From Gluconobacter kondonii (lineage in GTDB: Bacteria; Pseudomonadota; Alphaproteobacteria; Acetobacterales; Acetobacteraceae): 64,000 bases of DNA. Positions 1 through 8,152 of this stretch are shown piece after piece (the first letter of the stretch is position 1; the number at the start of each line of letters is the position of its first letter). A model generated the notes under the pieces. That model saw only the letters and a program-made list of their open reading frames with translations. It made no database searches and was not told where the DNA came from. A program made the position numbers and the translations under genes. Location of the stretch: positions 248,001 through 312,000 of the forward strand of contig NZ_BEWP01000002.1 in the NCBI RefSeq assembly GCF_002723995.1, written 5' to 3'.

Positions 1-1629
1 GAACGCGAAGAAATGGAATTCGATGTCGTGGTGGTCGGTGGCGGTCCCGCCGGTCTGTCCGCCGCGATCCGCCTGAAACAGCTGATGCCGGATGCGGGCG
101 TCTGTCTGATCGAAAAAGGCAGTGAGATCGGCGCCCATATCGTTTCGGGCGCCGTCATCGAGCCGCGCACGCTTGATGAACTTCTGCCGAACTGGCGCGA
201 TCTGGACGCCCCGCTGCGGACGCAGGTGACGGAAGAGCGGATGCTGTTCCTGACCGAAACGCGCTCCTTTGCCGTTCCGTATCTGGATCGCGTGATGCCG
301 CAGATGGCCAATCACGGAAATTACGTCGTCTCGCTCGGCGAAGTCTGCCGCTGGCTCGGTGAACAGGCCGAGGCTCTGGGCGTTGAAATCTATCCGGGCT
401 TCTCGGGTGCGGAACTATTCATCGAAAATGACCACGTCGCTGGCGTCATCACGGGCGACATGGGCATCGAGCGTAACGGCGAGCACGGACCGAACTTCAC
501 GCCTGGTATGATCCTCCGCGCCAAGCAGACTATCCTGACCGAAGGCGCGCGCGGCTCCCTCACCGGCCACGCCATGAAGCGTTTCGGCCTGCGCAAGGGC
601 GTCGAACCACAGACCTATGGCCTCGGCATCAAGGAAGTTTGGGAAATTCCGGCCGAAAAGCACCGCCCCGGCCTCGTGCAGCACAGCTTTGGCTGGCCGC
701 TCGACGACAACACTTATGGCGGGGCGTGGCTCTATCATTTCGGGGAAAATCTGGTCAGCTTCGGCTTCGTGACCGGCCTCGATTACGCCAACACCTATCT
801 GTCACCATTCGAAGAAATGCAGCGCACCAAGCTGCACCCGGCCTTCCGGGAGCATTTCGAGGGCGGCAAGCGCCTGATCTACGGCGCACGCGCCCTGTCC
901 GAAGGCGGATTCCAGTCCATTCCGCGCCTGATCTTCCCCGGAGGCGTTCTGGCTGGCGATTCGGCAGGCTTCCTGAACGTGCCCAAGATCAAGGGCACGC
1001 ATACGGCCATGAAGTCCGGCATGATCGCGGCTGAGGCCGTGGCTGAGGCTCTGGAAAAGGACAAGAAGGAAGCCGCCAGCATGACAGCGCGCGTCCAGCA
1101 GTCCTGGCTGTGGTCCGAACTGCGCGACGTCCGCAACATCCGCCCGGCCTTTGCAAAATGGGGCATGAAGCTCGGCGCGCTCTATTCCGGGATCGACAGC
1201 ATGATCCTGCGGGGTCGTGCGCCCTGGACGCTGCATCACCCACATGCCGATAACGAGACGCTGCGTCCCGCCTCGGTGTGCACGAAGATCGACTATCCCA
1301 AGCCCGACGGGAAGATCACCTTCGATCGCGTCAGTTCGGTCTTCCTGAGCAGCACAAATCACGAGGAGAATCAGCCGGTTCACCTCAAACTCCGTAACGA
1401 GACCGTCTGGCAGACCGTCAATCACGATGTGTTCGATTCGCCCGAAAGCCGTTATTGCCCGGCAGGCGTTTATGAACAGGAACAGACGGGCGAAAACGCC
1501 TGGCAACTCCGGATCAACGCCCAGAACTGCGTGCACTGCAAGACCTGCGACATCAAGGACCCGACGCAGAATATCGACTGGTGCACGCCCGAAGGCGGTG
1601 GCGGTCCGAACTATCCGGTCGGGATGTAA
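1..1629 (+). CDS. Electron transfer flavoprotein-ubiquinone oxidoreductase (5' end outside window)
   Basis: Membrane-associated flavoprotein that passes electrons from reduced ETF to ubiquinone. The reading frame is open from base 1: codons for E-R-E-E precede the first ATG (base 13), and this family usually has such residues before its FAD loop, so the true start probably lies left of the window. Seen: GGGPAG FAD motif at visible residues 13-18, and a C-terminal 4Fe-4S set with C486 (in CPAGVYE), C510, C513 and C516, spaced as in the human enzyme. The 542 visible residues are near full family length. etfB and etfA follow on the same strand, placing donor and acceptor together. In an acetic acid bacterium this probably feeds acyl-CoA or amine dehydrogenase electrons into the respiratory chain (inference). 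Confidence 0.95.
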   Translation, partial: EREEMEFDVVVVGGGPAGLSAAIRLKQLMPDAGVCLIEKGSEIGAHIVSGAVIEPRTLDELLPNWRDLDAPLRTQVTEERMLFLTETRSFAVPYLDRVMPQMANHGNYVVSLGEVCRWLGEQAEALGVEIYPGFSGAELFIENDHVAGVITGDMGIERNGEHGPNFTPGMILRAKQTILTEGARGSLTGHAMKRFGLRKGVEPQTYGLGIKEVWEIPAEKHRPGLVQHSFGWPLDDNTYGGAWLYHFGENLVSFGFVTGLDYANTYLSPFEEMQRTKLHPAFREHFEGGKRLIYGARALSEGGFQSIPRLIFPGGVLAGDSAGFLNVPKIKGTHTAMKSGMIAAEAVAEALEKDKKEAASMTARVQQSWLWSELRDVRNIRPAFAKWGMKLGALYSGIDSMILRGRAPWTLHHPHADNETLRPASVCTKIDYPKPDGKITFDRVSSVFLSSTNHEENQPVHLKLRNETVWQTVNHDVFDSPESRYCPAGVYEQEQTGENAWQLRINAQNCVHCKTCDIKDPTQNIDWCTPEGGGGPNYPVGM

Positions 1630-1735
1630 TTTTCTTCCCGCAAAAGGGCACGGCCAGAGCGGAATGTGACTTTTCCGGTCAGTCCCGCTACGGTGGCGCC
1701 CGTTTTTGTGGCGGCGACAGCAGCGAAAGATGACG

Positions 1736-2485
1736 ATGAAAGTTCTGGTCCCAGTCAAACGGGTGGTCGATTACAACGTCAAGGTACGTGTAGCGGCCGA
1801 TGGCAGCGGTGTCGAAACGCAGGGCGTGAAAATGTCCATGAATCCGTTCGACGAAATCGCAGTCGAAGAAGCAGTGCGCCTGCGTGAAAAAGGTGCGGCT
1901 AAAGAAGTCGTGGTCGTGACCGTCGGCGCACAGGCTGCGCAGGACGTGCTGCGCACGGCCATGGCGATGGGCGCGGACCGCGCCATCCTCGTCCGCACGG
2001 ACGACACGCTTGAGCCGCGCGCCGTGGCCAACGTGCTCAAGGCAATCGCGACGCGCGAAGAAGCCGGTCTGATCTGCATGGGCAAGCAGGCGATCGACGA
2101 CGACATGAACGCTACGGGCCAGATCCTGGCTGCGAAGCTCGGCTGGCCGCAGGGCACATTCGCCAGCGCTGTGACGGTTGCCGATGGTCGTATCGAAGTT
2201 GCCCGCGAGATCGATGGCGGCACGGAAGTCGTGTCCCTCACGCTCCCGGCGGTGGTGACGGCGGATCTGCGCCTCAACGAGCCGCGCTATGCCTCCCTGC
2301 CGAACATTATGAAGGCGCGCAAGAAGCCGCTTGAGACGGTCGAAATCGACAGTCTCGGCGTCGATACGGCATCGCGCCTGACGGTGGTCTCTGTGGCCGA
2401 GCCCGCCGAGCGCAAGGAAGGCGTGAAGGTAAACAGCGCGGCCGAACTGGTCGAGAAGCTCAAGACAGAAGCGAAGGTGATCTGA
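1736..2485 (+). CDS. etfB: Electron transfer flavoprotein beta subunit
   Basis: Small AMP-binding subunit of the soluble ETF heterodimer that collects electrons from dehydrogenases. It starts with the classical [16 protein letters not shown] and is 249 aa, the normal length. An in-frame ATG six bases earlier (1730) would add Met-Thr; neither start has a strong ribosome-binding site, so the conserved N-terminus decided. The stop codon overlaps the etfA start by one base (TGATG), a sign of translational coupling. It sits about 105 bases after the ETF-QO gene and is probably in the same transcript. Confidence 0.94.
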   Translation: MKVLVPVKRVVDYNVKVRVAADGSGVETQGVKMSMNPFDEIAVEEAVRLREKGAAKEVVVVTVGAQAAQDVLRTAMAMGADRAILVRTDDTLEPRAVANVLKAIATREEAGLICMGKQAIDDDMNATGQILAAKLGWPQGTFASAVTVADGRIEVAREIDGGTEVVSLTLPAVVTADLRLNEPRYASLPNIMKARKKPLETVEIDSLGVDTASRLTVVSVAEPAERKEGVKVNSAAELVEKLKTEAKVI

Positions 2486-3390
2486 TGACCGCTCTTGTTC
2501 TGGTTGAAGTCGAAAACGGCGCAGTCCGCCAGGCTTCCCGTTCGGCCGTTGCCGCTGCCTCCCGCTTTGGTGCGGTCGATGCCATCGTATTCGGAGACGG
2601 CGCACAGGCCGCTGCTGCCCTGCCGGGCGTAACGCGCGTTCTCAGCGTACCGGGTCTGGTCAACGATCTGGCCGAGCCCGCCGCCGACCTGCTGGCTGCC
2701 CGCGCGAAGGACTACAGCCACATCGTGGCCGCCGCCTCCGCTACCGGCAAGAACATCCTGCCGCGTCTGGCAGGCCTGCTGGACGTGCAGCCCATCCCCG
2801 ATGTGGTCGAGATTAAGGACGTCGACACGTTCGTGCGCCCCATCTATGCCGGTAACGCGCTGGCAACGGTTCGCTCCGCCGACAGCATCAAGGTGCTGAC
2901 GGTCCGCGGCTCCAATTTCGATCCGGTTGCTGCCGAAGGTGGGTCCGCCACGGTTGAGACAATCGAAGCTCCGGCTAGCGAAAAGTCCGTTTTCGTGAAG
3001 GTCGAGCTTTCGGCATCCGACCGTCCGGAACTGGAATCTGCCCGTGTGGTGATTTCCGGCGGCAAGGGCCTGAAGGACGCTGCAAACTTCAAGCTGCTCG
3101 AACCCATTGCCGACAAGCTGAACGCCGCCATCGGCGCGTCCCGTGCGGCCGTGGATTCCGGTTTTGCTCCGAACGAAATGCAGGTTGGCCAGACCGGTAA
3201 GATCGTAGCACCGGAACTCTACATCGCCGTCGGCCTGTCCGGTGCGATCCAGCATCTGGCTGGCATGAAAGACAGCCGCGTCATCGTGGCCATCAACACC
3301 GATCCAGAAGCGCCGATTTTCAAGGTCGCCGATTACGGCATCGTGGGTGATCTGTTCGAGGTCCTCCCGACGCTCGAAAAAGCCCTCTAA
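2485..3390 (+). CDS. etfA: Electron transfer flavoprotein alpha subunit
   Basis: FAD-carrying subunit of ETF, 301 aa, full length. The C-terminal FAD domain has the family motif [15 protein letters not shown] followed by [10 protein letters not shown], typical of the flavin loop. It begins on the last base of the etfB stop codon and ends just before a strong hairpin with a T-run, so ETF-QO, etfB and etfA form one transcription unit closed at about 3449. Confidence 0.95.
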   Translation: MTALVLVEVENGAVRQASRSAVAAASRFGAVDAIVFGDGAQAAAALPGVTRVLSVPGLVNDLAEPAADLLAARAKDYSHIVAAASATGKNILPRLAGLLDVQPIPDVVEIKDVDTFVRPIYAGNALATVRSADSIKVLTVRGSNFDPVAAEGGSATVETIEAPASEKSVFVKVELSASDRPELESARVVISGGKGLKDAANFKLLEPIADKLNAAIGASRAAVDSGFAPNEMQVGQTGKIVAPELYIAVGLSGAIQHLAGMKDSRVIVAINTDPEAPIFKVADYGIVGDLFEVLPTLEKAL

Positions 3391-3412
3391 AACGGCTCGT
3401 ACCTGAAACGAC

Positions 3413-3449
3413 AAAAAAGGGGCGCCCCATGACGGGACGCCCCTTTTTT
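3413..3449 (+). terminator. Intrinsic terminator after etfA
   Basis: An A-run and GGGGCG arm pair with CGCCCC and six T residues, with CCC/GGG extending the stem past one C/A mismatch; loop ATGAC. A and T runs on both sides would let it act in either direction, but only the plus strand has a gene entering it. Confidence 0.9.
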
Positions 3450-3526
3450 CATGACAGGATCTGACGCAGGTTTAACTGGCACTCCGGTCCCCATGAGGCA
3501 CTCTGTCGGGCACGGAGACCCTCATC

Positions 3527-4246
3527 ATGACCCGCATCCCAACCCTGCGCCAGCTTACCCGCGACATCCTGTCCTGCCTGCCCGTTCTTCTGGGCTTCCT
3601 GACCATTCACAGCGCCCTCGCCGCCGCTTACATCGTGCCGTCGGCATCCATGGAGCCGACACTGCGGATCGGCGACCAGATCGGCGTCATCGTCCCGTCC
3701 TATGGTCTCAGCACGGCCAATCTGCCGTTCGGCGATGCCCTGAAGCCTTCTTCCGAAACGAACAGCCGCCTGTTCGGGCATCTGCCCCATCGCGGCGATG
3801 TGGTCGTGTTCCGCGCACCCGCCAACCTGCACCAGACCTGGATCAAGCGCGTGATCGGCCTGCCGGGCGACACAGTGGCCCTGGTGCATGGTCGGGTCAT
3901 CCTGAACGGAACGGTGCTTCCATGGAAAGACATGGGGCCAACACGCGAGGAAAGCCGAAAGAACGTCTGGCGTGCGGCAGAACGCTATGAAGAAACCCTG
4001 CCGGGAAACATCCACCACGACATTCTCAAAATGTCGCAGGATGGGGAGTTAGACAACATCGCCCCCTTCACCGTTCCCGCCAGCCATCTGTTCGTTATGG
4101 GGGACAACCGTGACAACTCCGCCGACTCGCGCGTCAGCGTAGCGGACGGGGGCGTCGGGCTCCTTCCCGTCTGGAACCTTCAGGGGCAGGCCCGCGCCGT
4201 CCTATGGTCATGGCGGGATATCGGCAGAACGGCGCTCGTTCTCTGA
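3527..4246 (+). CDS. lepB: Signal peptidase I
   Basis: Membrane serine protease that removes signal peptides from exported proteins, 239 aa. Seen: one N-terminal hydrophobic segment (about residues 14-34), catalytic Ser41 in PSASMEPTL, catalytic Lys107 in WIKRVIGLPGD, and the conserved GDNRDNSADSR box near residue 190. The insert between the catalytic residues (about 60-85) is somewhat long. The gene stands alone, with its own start 78 bases past the etfA terminator. The symbol follows function; whether this is the main housekeeping peptidase or a second copy cannot be told from the window. Confidence 0.9.
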   Translation: MTRIPTLRQLTRDILSCLPVLLGFLTIHSALAAAYIVPSASMEPTLRIGDQIGVIVPSYGLSTANLPFGDALKPSSETNSRLFGHLPHRGDVVVFRAPANLHQTWIKRVIGLPGDTVALVHGRVILNGTVLPWKDMGPTREESRKNVWRAAERYEETLPGNIHHDILKMSQDGELDNIAPFTVPASHLFVMGDNRDNSADSRVSVADGGVGLLPVWNLQGQARAVLWSWRDIGRTALVL

Positions 4247-4306
4247 TTTTTCGTCCGTGCCCTCTTGCAGGAAAGCGTTAACCCCTGTAGGAGAAGCGCC
4301 GTCGGC

Positions 4307-4383
4307 CGGAGTGTAGCTCAGCCTGGTAGAGCACTGTGTTCGGGACGCAGGGGCCGGAGGTTCGAATCCTCTCACTCCGACCA
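4307..4383 (+). tRNA. tRNA-Pro (anticodon CGG)
   Basis: Complete 77-nt cloverleaf. Acceptor CGGAGTG pairs with CACTCCG (4373-4379), discriminator A, and CCA encoded at 4381-4383. Anticodon stem CTGTG/CGCAG encloses loop TTCGGGA, giving anticodon CGG for codon CCG. The T-arm contains GGTTCGAATCC. No integrase or attachment-site duplication is visible next to it. Confidence 0.96.
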
Positions 4384-4471
4384 GCCGATAATTTTTCCAG
4401 AAATCGCCAAAACTGTTTCAGGCCCACAGACCAGCGCGTTCCTGCGTCTGAAATTCAGAACCTGAAACGCA

Positions 4472-4505
4472 AAAAAATGCCCTCCCCCTTTCGGGAGAGG
4501 GCAAA
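4472..4505 (-). terminator. Terminator of the levansucrase gene
   Basis: GCCCTCTCCC / GGGGGAGGGC hairpin with one mismatch, read on the minus strand, followed by a seven-T run (A-run at 4471-4477 on plus). It lies just past the levansucrase stop codon. Confidence 0.85.
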
Positions 4506-4511
4506 ACGGCT

Positions 4512-5822
4512 TCAGGAACGCTTGTCAAAGGCCGAAGAGGTCGGCCAGACGCCCTGGGCATAAACCTGCCCGTAAGCGTGGACTTCCGTCAGATAGGTCC
4601 GCTCACCTTCGAGGACGATCTTCACGGTCGGTGCGAGCGTACCACCGATGCGATAGGTCGCCGGGTCCTGCGGGTCAGCCGAACCGGGCTGCGGCAGGGT
4701 ATCAATGAAGGACTGCACGTAACCGGCAGGATCGACAAAGTGCGAATAGGTTTCGTACGGCGCAGAGGACGGGTTACCGAGCACGAGGCCCGAACCGTTC
4801 AGCGGCGCATACGGACCGAAAATACCGTTCCGGGACACGAAACCATACACACCGTCCGGACCCGTGCTGTTGCCGGTGAAGGTGGAGTGATGAGAGATCG
4901 TGAACAGATAGGTCAGACCATCCTGGAAGACGACATGGGGGCGCTCCGTCTGGTCATTGACGCCAAGCGCCGTGACGAGGGCCGGCAGCATTTCCCATTT
5001 GGAGAAATCACCCCGCGTAGAGTCGGATGTCAGACGGGCAATGCCGATGGCAGCAGCGCCATACTGCGCGCCAGCCGGAACGGTCGTGGCGGGCGGAACC
5101 GGACCCATCTCGTCGGAACCGATGGTGAAGTTCCCGCGCATGCCCGGAACATTGCCTTCAAACAGGGCATAGATCTGGTTGTCGTCAGGATTGCGGAAGA
5201 TATGCGGATCGCGGAAATCCCAGTAAGCGTCTTCGACGATGTTGGCATAGTTCACGCCGTCTGCCTGGAACATGTCCGTGCAGACATCGAAGCCCTCGAA
5301 CCAGACGCCGGTGGCATCTGCCAGAATGCGGCCCGTCGTGTAGGACGGAACAGACTCGGACGGCGTATCGTTGACGGAAGTATAGAACAGATCGACCGTA
5401 TTGGCGCTGTTCTCTCGCATGACGGCACAACCGGACCATTCCCAACTGCGGGAGTTGGCACCTTCCTTGATGACGCGGCCACCGAACTTCCAGTCCGCGC
5501 CATTGCCGGTGCGGCTGTAGTAGTAGCCGATATAGGAATAGTTGTTGCGGCTGTGCCAGCCCTCGGTCGTATCGCCCGTGGCGGCACGATCGGCAACGAG
5601 GGCGAACATGACGTACCAGCCCTTGAAGGTGACGGTTTTGCCGTGAATATCGCGCAGCAGCCAGGTGTCCCACTGCCACACATCGGAATCGATGACGGGG
5701 AACGCATAGTCGATGACCGGCATGGTTGTGGTCGGATCATCGGTACGGATCTTCATCGCATCAGCGATCGTCCAGCGCGAACCGGAATGGACTGCGCTCT
5801 GCGTGCTGGAAACAGCGTTCAT
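4512..5822 (-). CDS. Levansucrase (glycoside hydrolase family 68)
   Basis: Splits sucrose and transfers fructosyl units to make levan and fructo-oligosaccharides. Length 436 aa from ATG 5822, chosen because ACAGGA lies six bases before it; an upstream in-frame start at 5861 would begin inside a leader hairpin. Catalytic residues are visible: nucleophile D52 in WQWDTW, transition-state stabiliser D205 in WDFRDPHIF, and acid/base E293 in DQTERPHVVF. The sequence closely resembles the Zymomonas levansucrase. There is no signal peptide, as in the group of acetic-acid-bacterial levansucrases released without Sec export. It is a single gene with no levanase or secretion genes nearby, its own terminator and a complex leader. 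Expression is probably controlled at the RNA level (inference). Confidence 0.95.
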   Translation of the reverse strand: MNAVSSTQSAVHSGSRWTIADAMKIRTDDPTTTMPVIDYAFPVIDSDVWQWDTWLLRDIHGKTVTFKGWYVMFALVADRAATGDTTEGWHSRNNYSYIGYYYSRTGNGADWKFGGRVIKEGANSRSWEWSGCAVMRENSANTVDLFYTSVNDTPSESVPSYTTGRILADATGVWFEGFDVCTDMFQADGVNYANIVEDAYWDFRDPHIFRNPDDNQIYALFEGNVPGMRGNFTIGSDEMGPVPPATTVPAGAQYGAAAIGIARLTSDSTRGDFSKWEMLPALVTALGVNDQTERPHVVFQDGLTYLFTISHHSTFTGNSTGPDGVYGFVSRNGIFGPYAPLNGSGLVLGNPSSAPYETYSHFVDPAGYVQSFIDTLPQPGSADPQDPATYRIGGTLAPTVKIVLEGERTYLTEVHAYGQVYAQGVWPTSSAFDKRS

Positions 5823-5859
5823 GAGTTTTCCTGTAGCTGAAAAAGAAAAAACCAGACGC

Positions 5860-5902
5860 ACGTCAGCATCCGAGACCCTGTTTCAGGTCCGGATGCTGAC
5901 GT
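5860..5902 (-). promoter_or_regulatory. Leader hairpin before levansucrase
   Basis: ACGTCAGCATCCG and GACC on one side pair with GGTC and CGGATGCTGACGT on the other: a 17-bp stem with a single bulged base and an 8-nt loop. In mRNA sense it is followed after 8 nt by a T-rich run, then by ACAGGA and the start codon. The gap before the T-run is long for a classical terminator, so it may instead be an attenuator, a protein-binding hairpin or an mRNA stabiliser. Confidence 0.7.
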
Positions 5903-5984
5903 ACAATCTGAATAAAGAAATCAGGTCCCGTACTGAGCCGTAATTTTTACAAAGAAAAAATATCTTACTTCTGAAATTCGCAAC

Positions 5985-6019
5985 AAAAAAAGACCGCTTC
6001 TTTTGGAAGCAGCCTTTTT
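5985..6019 (-). terminator. Intrinsic terminator upstream of levansucrase
   Basis: On the minus strand AAAAAGGCTGCTTC pairs with GAAGCGGTCTTTTT over 14 positions including two G-U wobbles, loop CAAAA, followed by two more T residues. Because the wobbles become mismatches on the plus strand, it should act only in the minus direction, towards levansucrase. No gene ends in front of it. Confidence 0.8.
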
Positions 6020-6086
6020 GAAATTATTTGACCTGAAATTATTTTTTGAACCAGTAATCAATAACGTTTAATGGCTCAGTGCCACA

Positions 6087-6115
6087 GTTATAGGAAAAAG
6101 CTGCGCGCGATGCAA
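6087..6115 (-). promoter_or_regulatory. Strong sigma-70-like promoter
   Basis: Minus-strand -35 TTGCAT (6110-6115), 17-bp spacer and -10 TATAAC (6087-6092). Expected transcription start is near 6080, about 95 nt before the terminator at 5985-6019. It lies downstream of the ferrochelatase terminator, so it does not serve that gene. Confidence 0.6.
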
Positions 6116-6152
6116 GCAAAAAATTGCCACCTGCCTTTCCGGGCTTCAACGC

Positions 6153-6184
6153 ATAAAAAAAACCCACCCGTCATCGGGTGGGTT
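6153..6184 (-). terminator. Terminator of ferrochelatase
   Basis: Perfect 10-bp stem AACCCACCCG / CGGGTGGGTT with loop TCAT, followed on the minus strand by an eight-T run. It lies 28 bases after the ferrochelatase stop. Confidence 0.9.
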
Positions 6185-6212
6185 CTCCAGAAGGATCAGA
6201 AGACTACAAGCC

Positions 6213-7244
6213 TCAGCGGCGCTGAAAACCGGCCAGCGCGGATCGCGAAAGCTCTTCCAGAAGATCAATCGCGCCTTTCGAGTCGTTCAGGCAGGGCACG
6301 AGAGCAAACTCTTCACCCCCTGCTTCCATGAATTCTTCCCGAAGCTCGTTCCCGATTTCATCCAGCGTTTCAATGCAGTCCGTCATGAAGCCAGGCATGA
6401 TGACCGCAATCTTCGTAATACCCTGTGACGGAAGAGCTTTGACGAAGGGCGCCGTATAGGGCTGGATCCATTCCAGCGGCCCAAAGCGGGACTGGAACGT
6501 CAGAGGCATCTGCGCCTCACTCAGCCCAAGAGCCGTCCGCAGTCCGGCAATCGTCCGCTCACATTCGTCGCGGTACGTATCGCCTTTTTCGATGCAGGTT
6601 TTGGGAAGACCATGAAACGACGCAACAATCTGCTGCGGCTTGAAAGACAGTTCCGCCAGCGTATCCTGAACGGACGTTTCAAGCGCGCGGATGAAAGCCG
6701 GATGATCCGGAAAGGATGGAACCGTCAGAACGGCCGGTTGGCGTCGTAGACGCATGAGGGCACGAAAAAGCTGATCATTGGCCGTGGCGGTCGTGGTTGC
6801 GGAATACTGCGGATAAAGCGCAATGCTGACGATCCGGTCGCAGCCCTGATCCATCAGGCTTTCCAGCGCCTTTGCAACGGAAGGGCGGCCATAACGCATG
6901 CCCCATTCCACTGGCACACCCTCAGCCTTCAGCCGTTCAGCAAGCCCCTCGGCCTGTCGACGGGTATAAACACGCAAGGGAGAGGCATTTTCGTCCCGAT
7001 CCCAGATCCGCGCATAATTCGCGCCGCTGGCGAAAGGACGTTTTGTCAGGATGATGCCTTGAAGAATGGGCTGCCAGATCAGAGGAGGACTCTCGATGAC
7101 GCGACGGTCAGAGAGAAACTCGCTGAGATATCTTCTGACTGAGAAATAGCCTGTATCGTCAGGCGTACCCAGATTGATCAGAAGAACACCCGTCCTGCCT
7201 TCTGGCGGAGGGGTAATTCGGGGGGTTTTATGTAAGAAAGCCAT
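6213..7244 (-). CDS. hemH: Ferrochelatase
   Basis: Inserts ferrous iron into protoporphyrin IX, the last step of heme synthesis; 343 aa. Seen: family N-terminus GVLLINLGTPD, active-site His in SFHGLPK, and the conserved acidic ETLDEIGNELREEF segment near residue 295. Start ATG 7244 was chosen because GAGGG lies four bases upstream and the next in-frame ATG (7271) adds residues without conservation. A 43-aa membrane protein gene lies 79 bases upstream on the same strand and may share the transcript. Followed by its own terminator. Confidence 0.95.
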   Translation of the reverse strand: MAFLHKTPRITPPPEGRTGVLLINLGTPDDTGYFSVRRYLSEFLSDRRVIESPPLIWQPILQGIILTKRPFASGANYARIWDRDENASPLRVYTRRQAEGLAERLKAEGVPVEWGMRYGRPSVAKALESLMDQGCDRIVSIALYPQYSATTTATANDQLFRALMRLRRQPAVLTVPSFPDHPAFIRALETSVQDTLAELSFKPQQIVASFHGLPKTCIEKGDTYRDECERTIAGLRTALGLSEAQMPLTFQSRFGPLEWIQPYTAPFVKALPSQGITKIAVIMPGFMTDCIETLDEIGNELREEFMEAGGEEFALVPCLNDSKGAIDLLEELSRSALAGFQRR

Positions 7245-7323
7245 GGTGCCCTCTACTGTGGAACCGGGCACGCATTCAGGTAAAGAGGGAAAACGTCTGG
7301 AGATACGCGTCCCTTACGGGACG

Positions 7324-7455
7324 CTATCGTCGGTGCCGTACTTTGGCATAGGAAACATCCGGTTTCCGAACCCCTTGCAGGATAGTATAGGCAAATACCG
7401 CAACAGCGGCAGCCATCGGACCAACATACGGCAGAAGAGTATTCGTCAGAGCCAT
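7324..7455 (-). CDS. Small single-span membrane protein, 43 aa
   Basis: Short gene found by reading the minus strand: ATG at 7455, TAG at 7324-7326. It has a near-perfect ribosome-binding site (AAAGGAGG, 5 bases before the ATG). The product starts MALTNTLLPYVGPMAAAVAV, has one hydrophobic helix (about residues 8-27) and a basic tail ending KVRHRR, which suggests an inner-membrane anchor with a cytoplasmic C-terminus. The family is not recognised. Its position 79 bases before hemH suggests a link to heme or respiratory complexes, such as a small oxidase subunit, but that is speculation. Confidence 0.6.
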   Translation of the reverse strand: MALTNTLLPYVGPMAAAVAVFAYTILQGVRKPDVSYAKVRHRR

Positions 7456-7476
7456 ACTTGCCTCCTTTGAGCCTTT

Positions 7477-7515
7477 GGAAAAGATTTTCCGGTAAGCTCA
7501 ATTCAGAGATTGAGC
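7477..7515 (-). repeat. Two dyads in the leader of the 43-aa gene
   Basis: A perfect palindrome GGAAAAGATTTTCC (7477-7490) and a hairpin GCTCAAT/ATTGAGC with a 6-nt loop (7496-7515) lie just upstream of the ribosome-binding site of the small membrane protein gene. The rest of 7456-7703 is AT-rich and shows no other gene; it must hold the divergent promoters of this gene and of the gene at 7704. Confidence 0.5.
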
Positions 7516-7703
7516 ATATCTCTTCCGCATTTCAAGAAAAAAATCGGAATTCTTCAAAAAACATTCAAAAAAATGAAATAATCTCCTTTTTTCAATACCT
7601 TAGACGAATACGACTCTGCATCACCTTGGCAGCTACAGGCAACCATCCCATCTCAGAGCGGTTACAGACGCACCATCCAATTTTGCATTAAGGATTTTCA
7701 GAC

Positions 7704-8126
7704 ATGGCTACACAGGACCCCGTCATTTACGTTGTCGCTGACGGCGAAAAAGCCCGTTTTCTGCGCCTTGAAGGTTCACAGCTCCGCACCATCGAAACCT
7801 TTGACCTGCACAAAGGCTCCAGCGCGGAAAAGGACGTCGCGTCCATCAAAGCGCCTCACGAAAACCCGCGGGATCAGCTCAAGGTGCATTTCACGCGCGA
7901 TCTGGCGGCCCATATCAACAAGGCCGCACAGGACCACAACGTCGAAGGCATTCTGCTTGTCGCGCCGCCGCAGGCTTCACACGAGATCCGTGAACATCTC
8001 GACAAGCCGACCACCAAGAAGCTTTTCAAGACGCTGGTCAAGGATCTCGTCAATACGCCGGATCACGACCTGCTGAAGCATCTCGACCGCCCGGAAACAG
8101 GCTGGCCCGAACTCGCTTCCGTCTGA
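7704..8126 (+). CDS. Host-attachment (baeRF-like) family protein
   Basis: Small cytoplasmic protein of 140 aa. The opening VIYVVADGEKARFLRLEG, the central LLVAPPQASHEIREHLDK and the C-terminal KDLVNTPDHDLLKHL match the pattern of the 'protein required for attachment to host cells' family, related to archaeo-eukaryotic release-factor folds. The biochemical role is unknown; the family name comes from one Agrobacterium study. The ribosome-binding site AAGGA lies 9 bases before the ATG. Single gene, facing the anmK operon. Confidence 0.8.
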   Translation: MATQDPVIYVVADGEKARFLRLEGSQLRTIETFDLHKGSSAEKDVASIKAPHENPRDQLKVHFTRDLAAHINKAAQDHNVEGILLVAPPQASHEIREHLDKPTTKKLFKTLVKDLVNTPDHDLLKHLDRPETGWPELASV

Positions 8127-8152
8127 TTGCCATCAGACCGTGGGAAGGGCCG

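Larger units (their letters stand above)
5823..6152 (-). promoter_or_regulatory. Levansucrase upstream/leader region without a protein gene
   Basis: About 330 AT-rich bases between levansucrase and the ferrochelatase terminator, read on the minus strand. In order it holds a strong promoter (6087-6115), roughly 60 unstructured bases, a strong intrinsic terminator (5985-6019), an AT-rich stretch that may hold a second promoter, a long hairpin (5860-5902), a T-rich run and the levansucrase ribosome-binding site. No convincing open reading frame was found. It is either an independent RNA of about 95 nt or a levansucrase leader controlled by attenuation. Confidence 0.6.

Noticed and set aside
4301-4400. 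tRNA-Pro as integration site of a mobile element
   Set aside because: No duplicated 3' tRNA end, integrase or composition change downstream.
4578-5840. 420-codon open frame opposite levansucrase
   Set aside because: It is the antisense of a GH68 gene with intact catalytic residues; long antisense frames are expected in GC-rich DNA and this one lacks family features.
8121-8138. GTCTGAT/ATCAGAC hairpin as terminator
   Set aside because: Only 7 bp and without a T-run in either direction.
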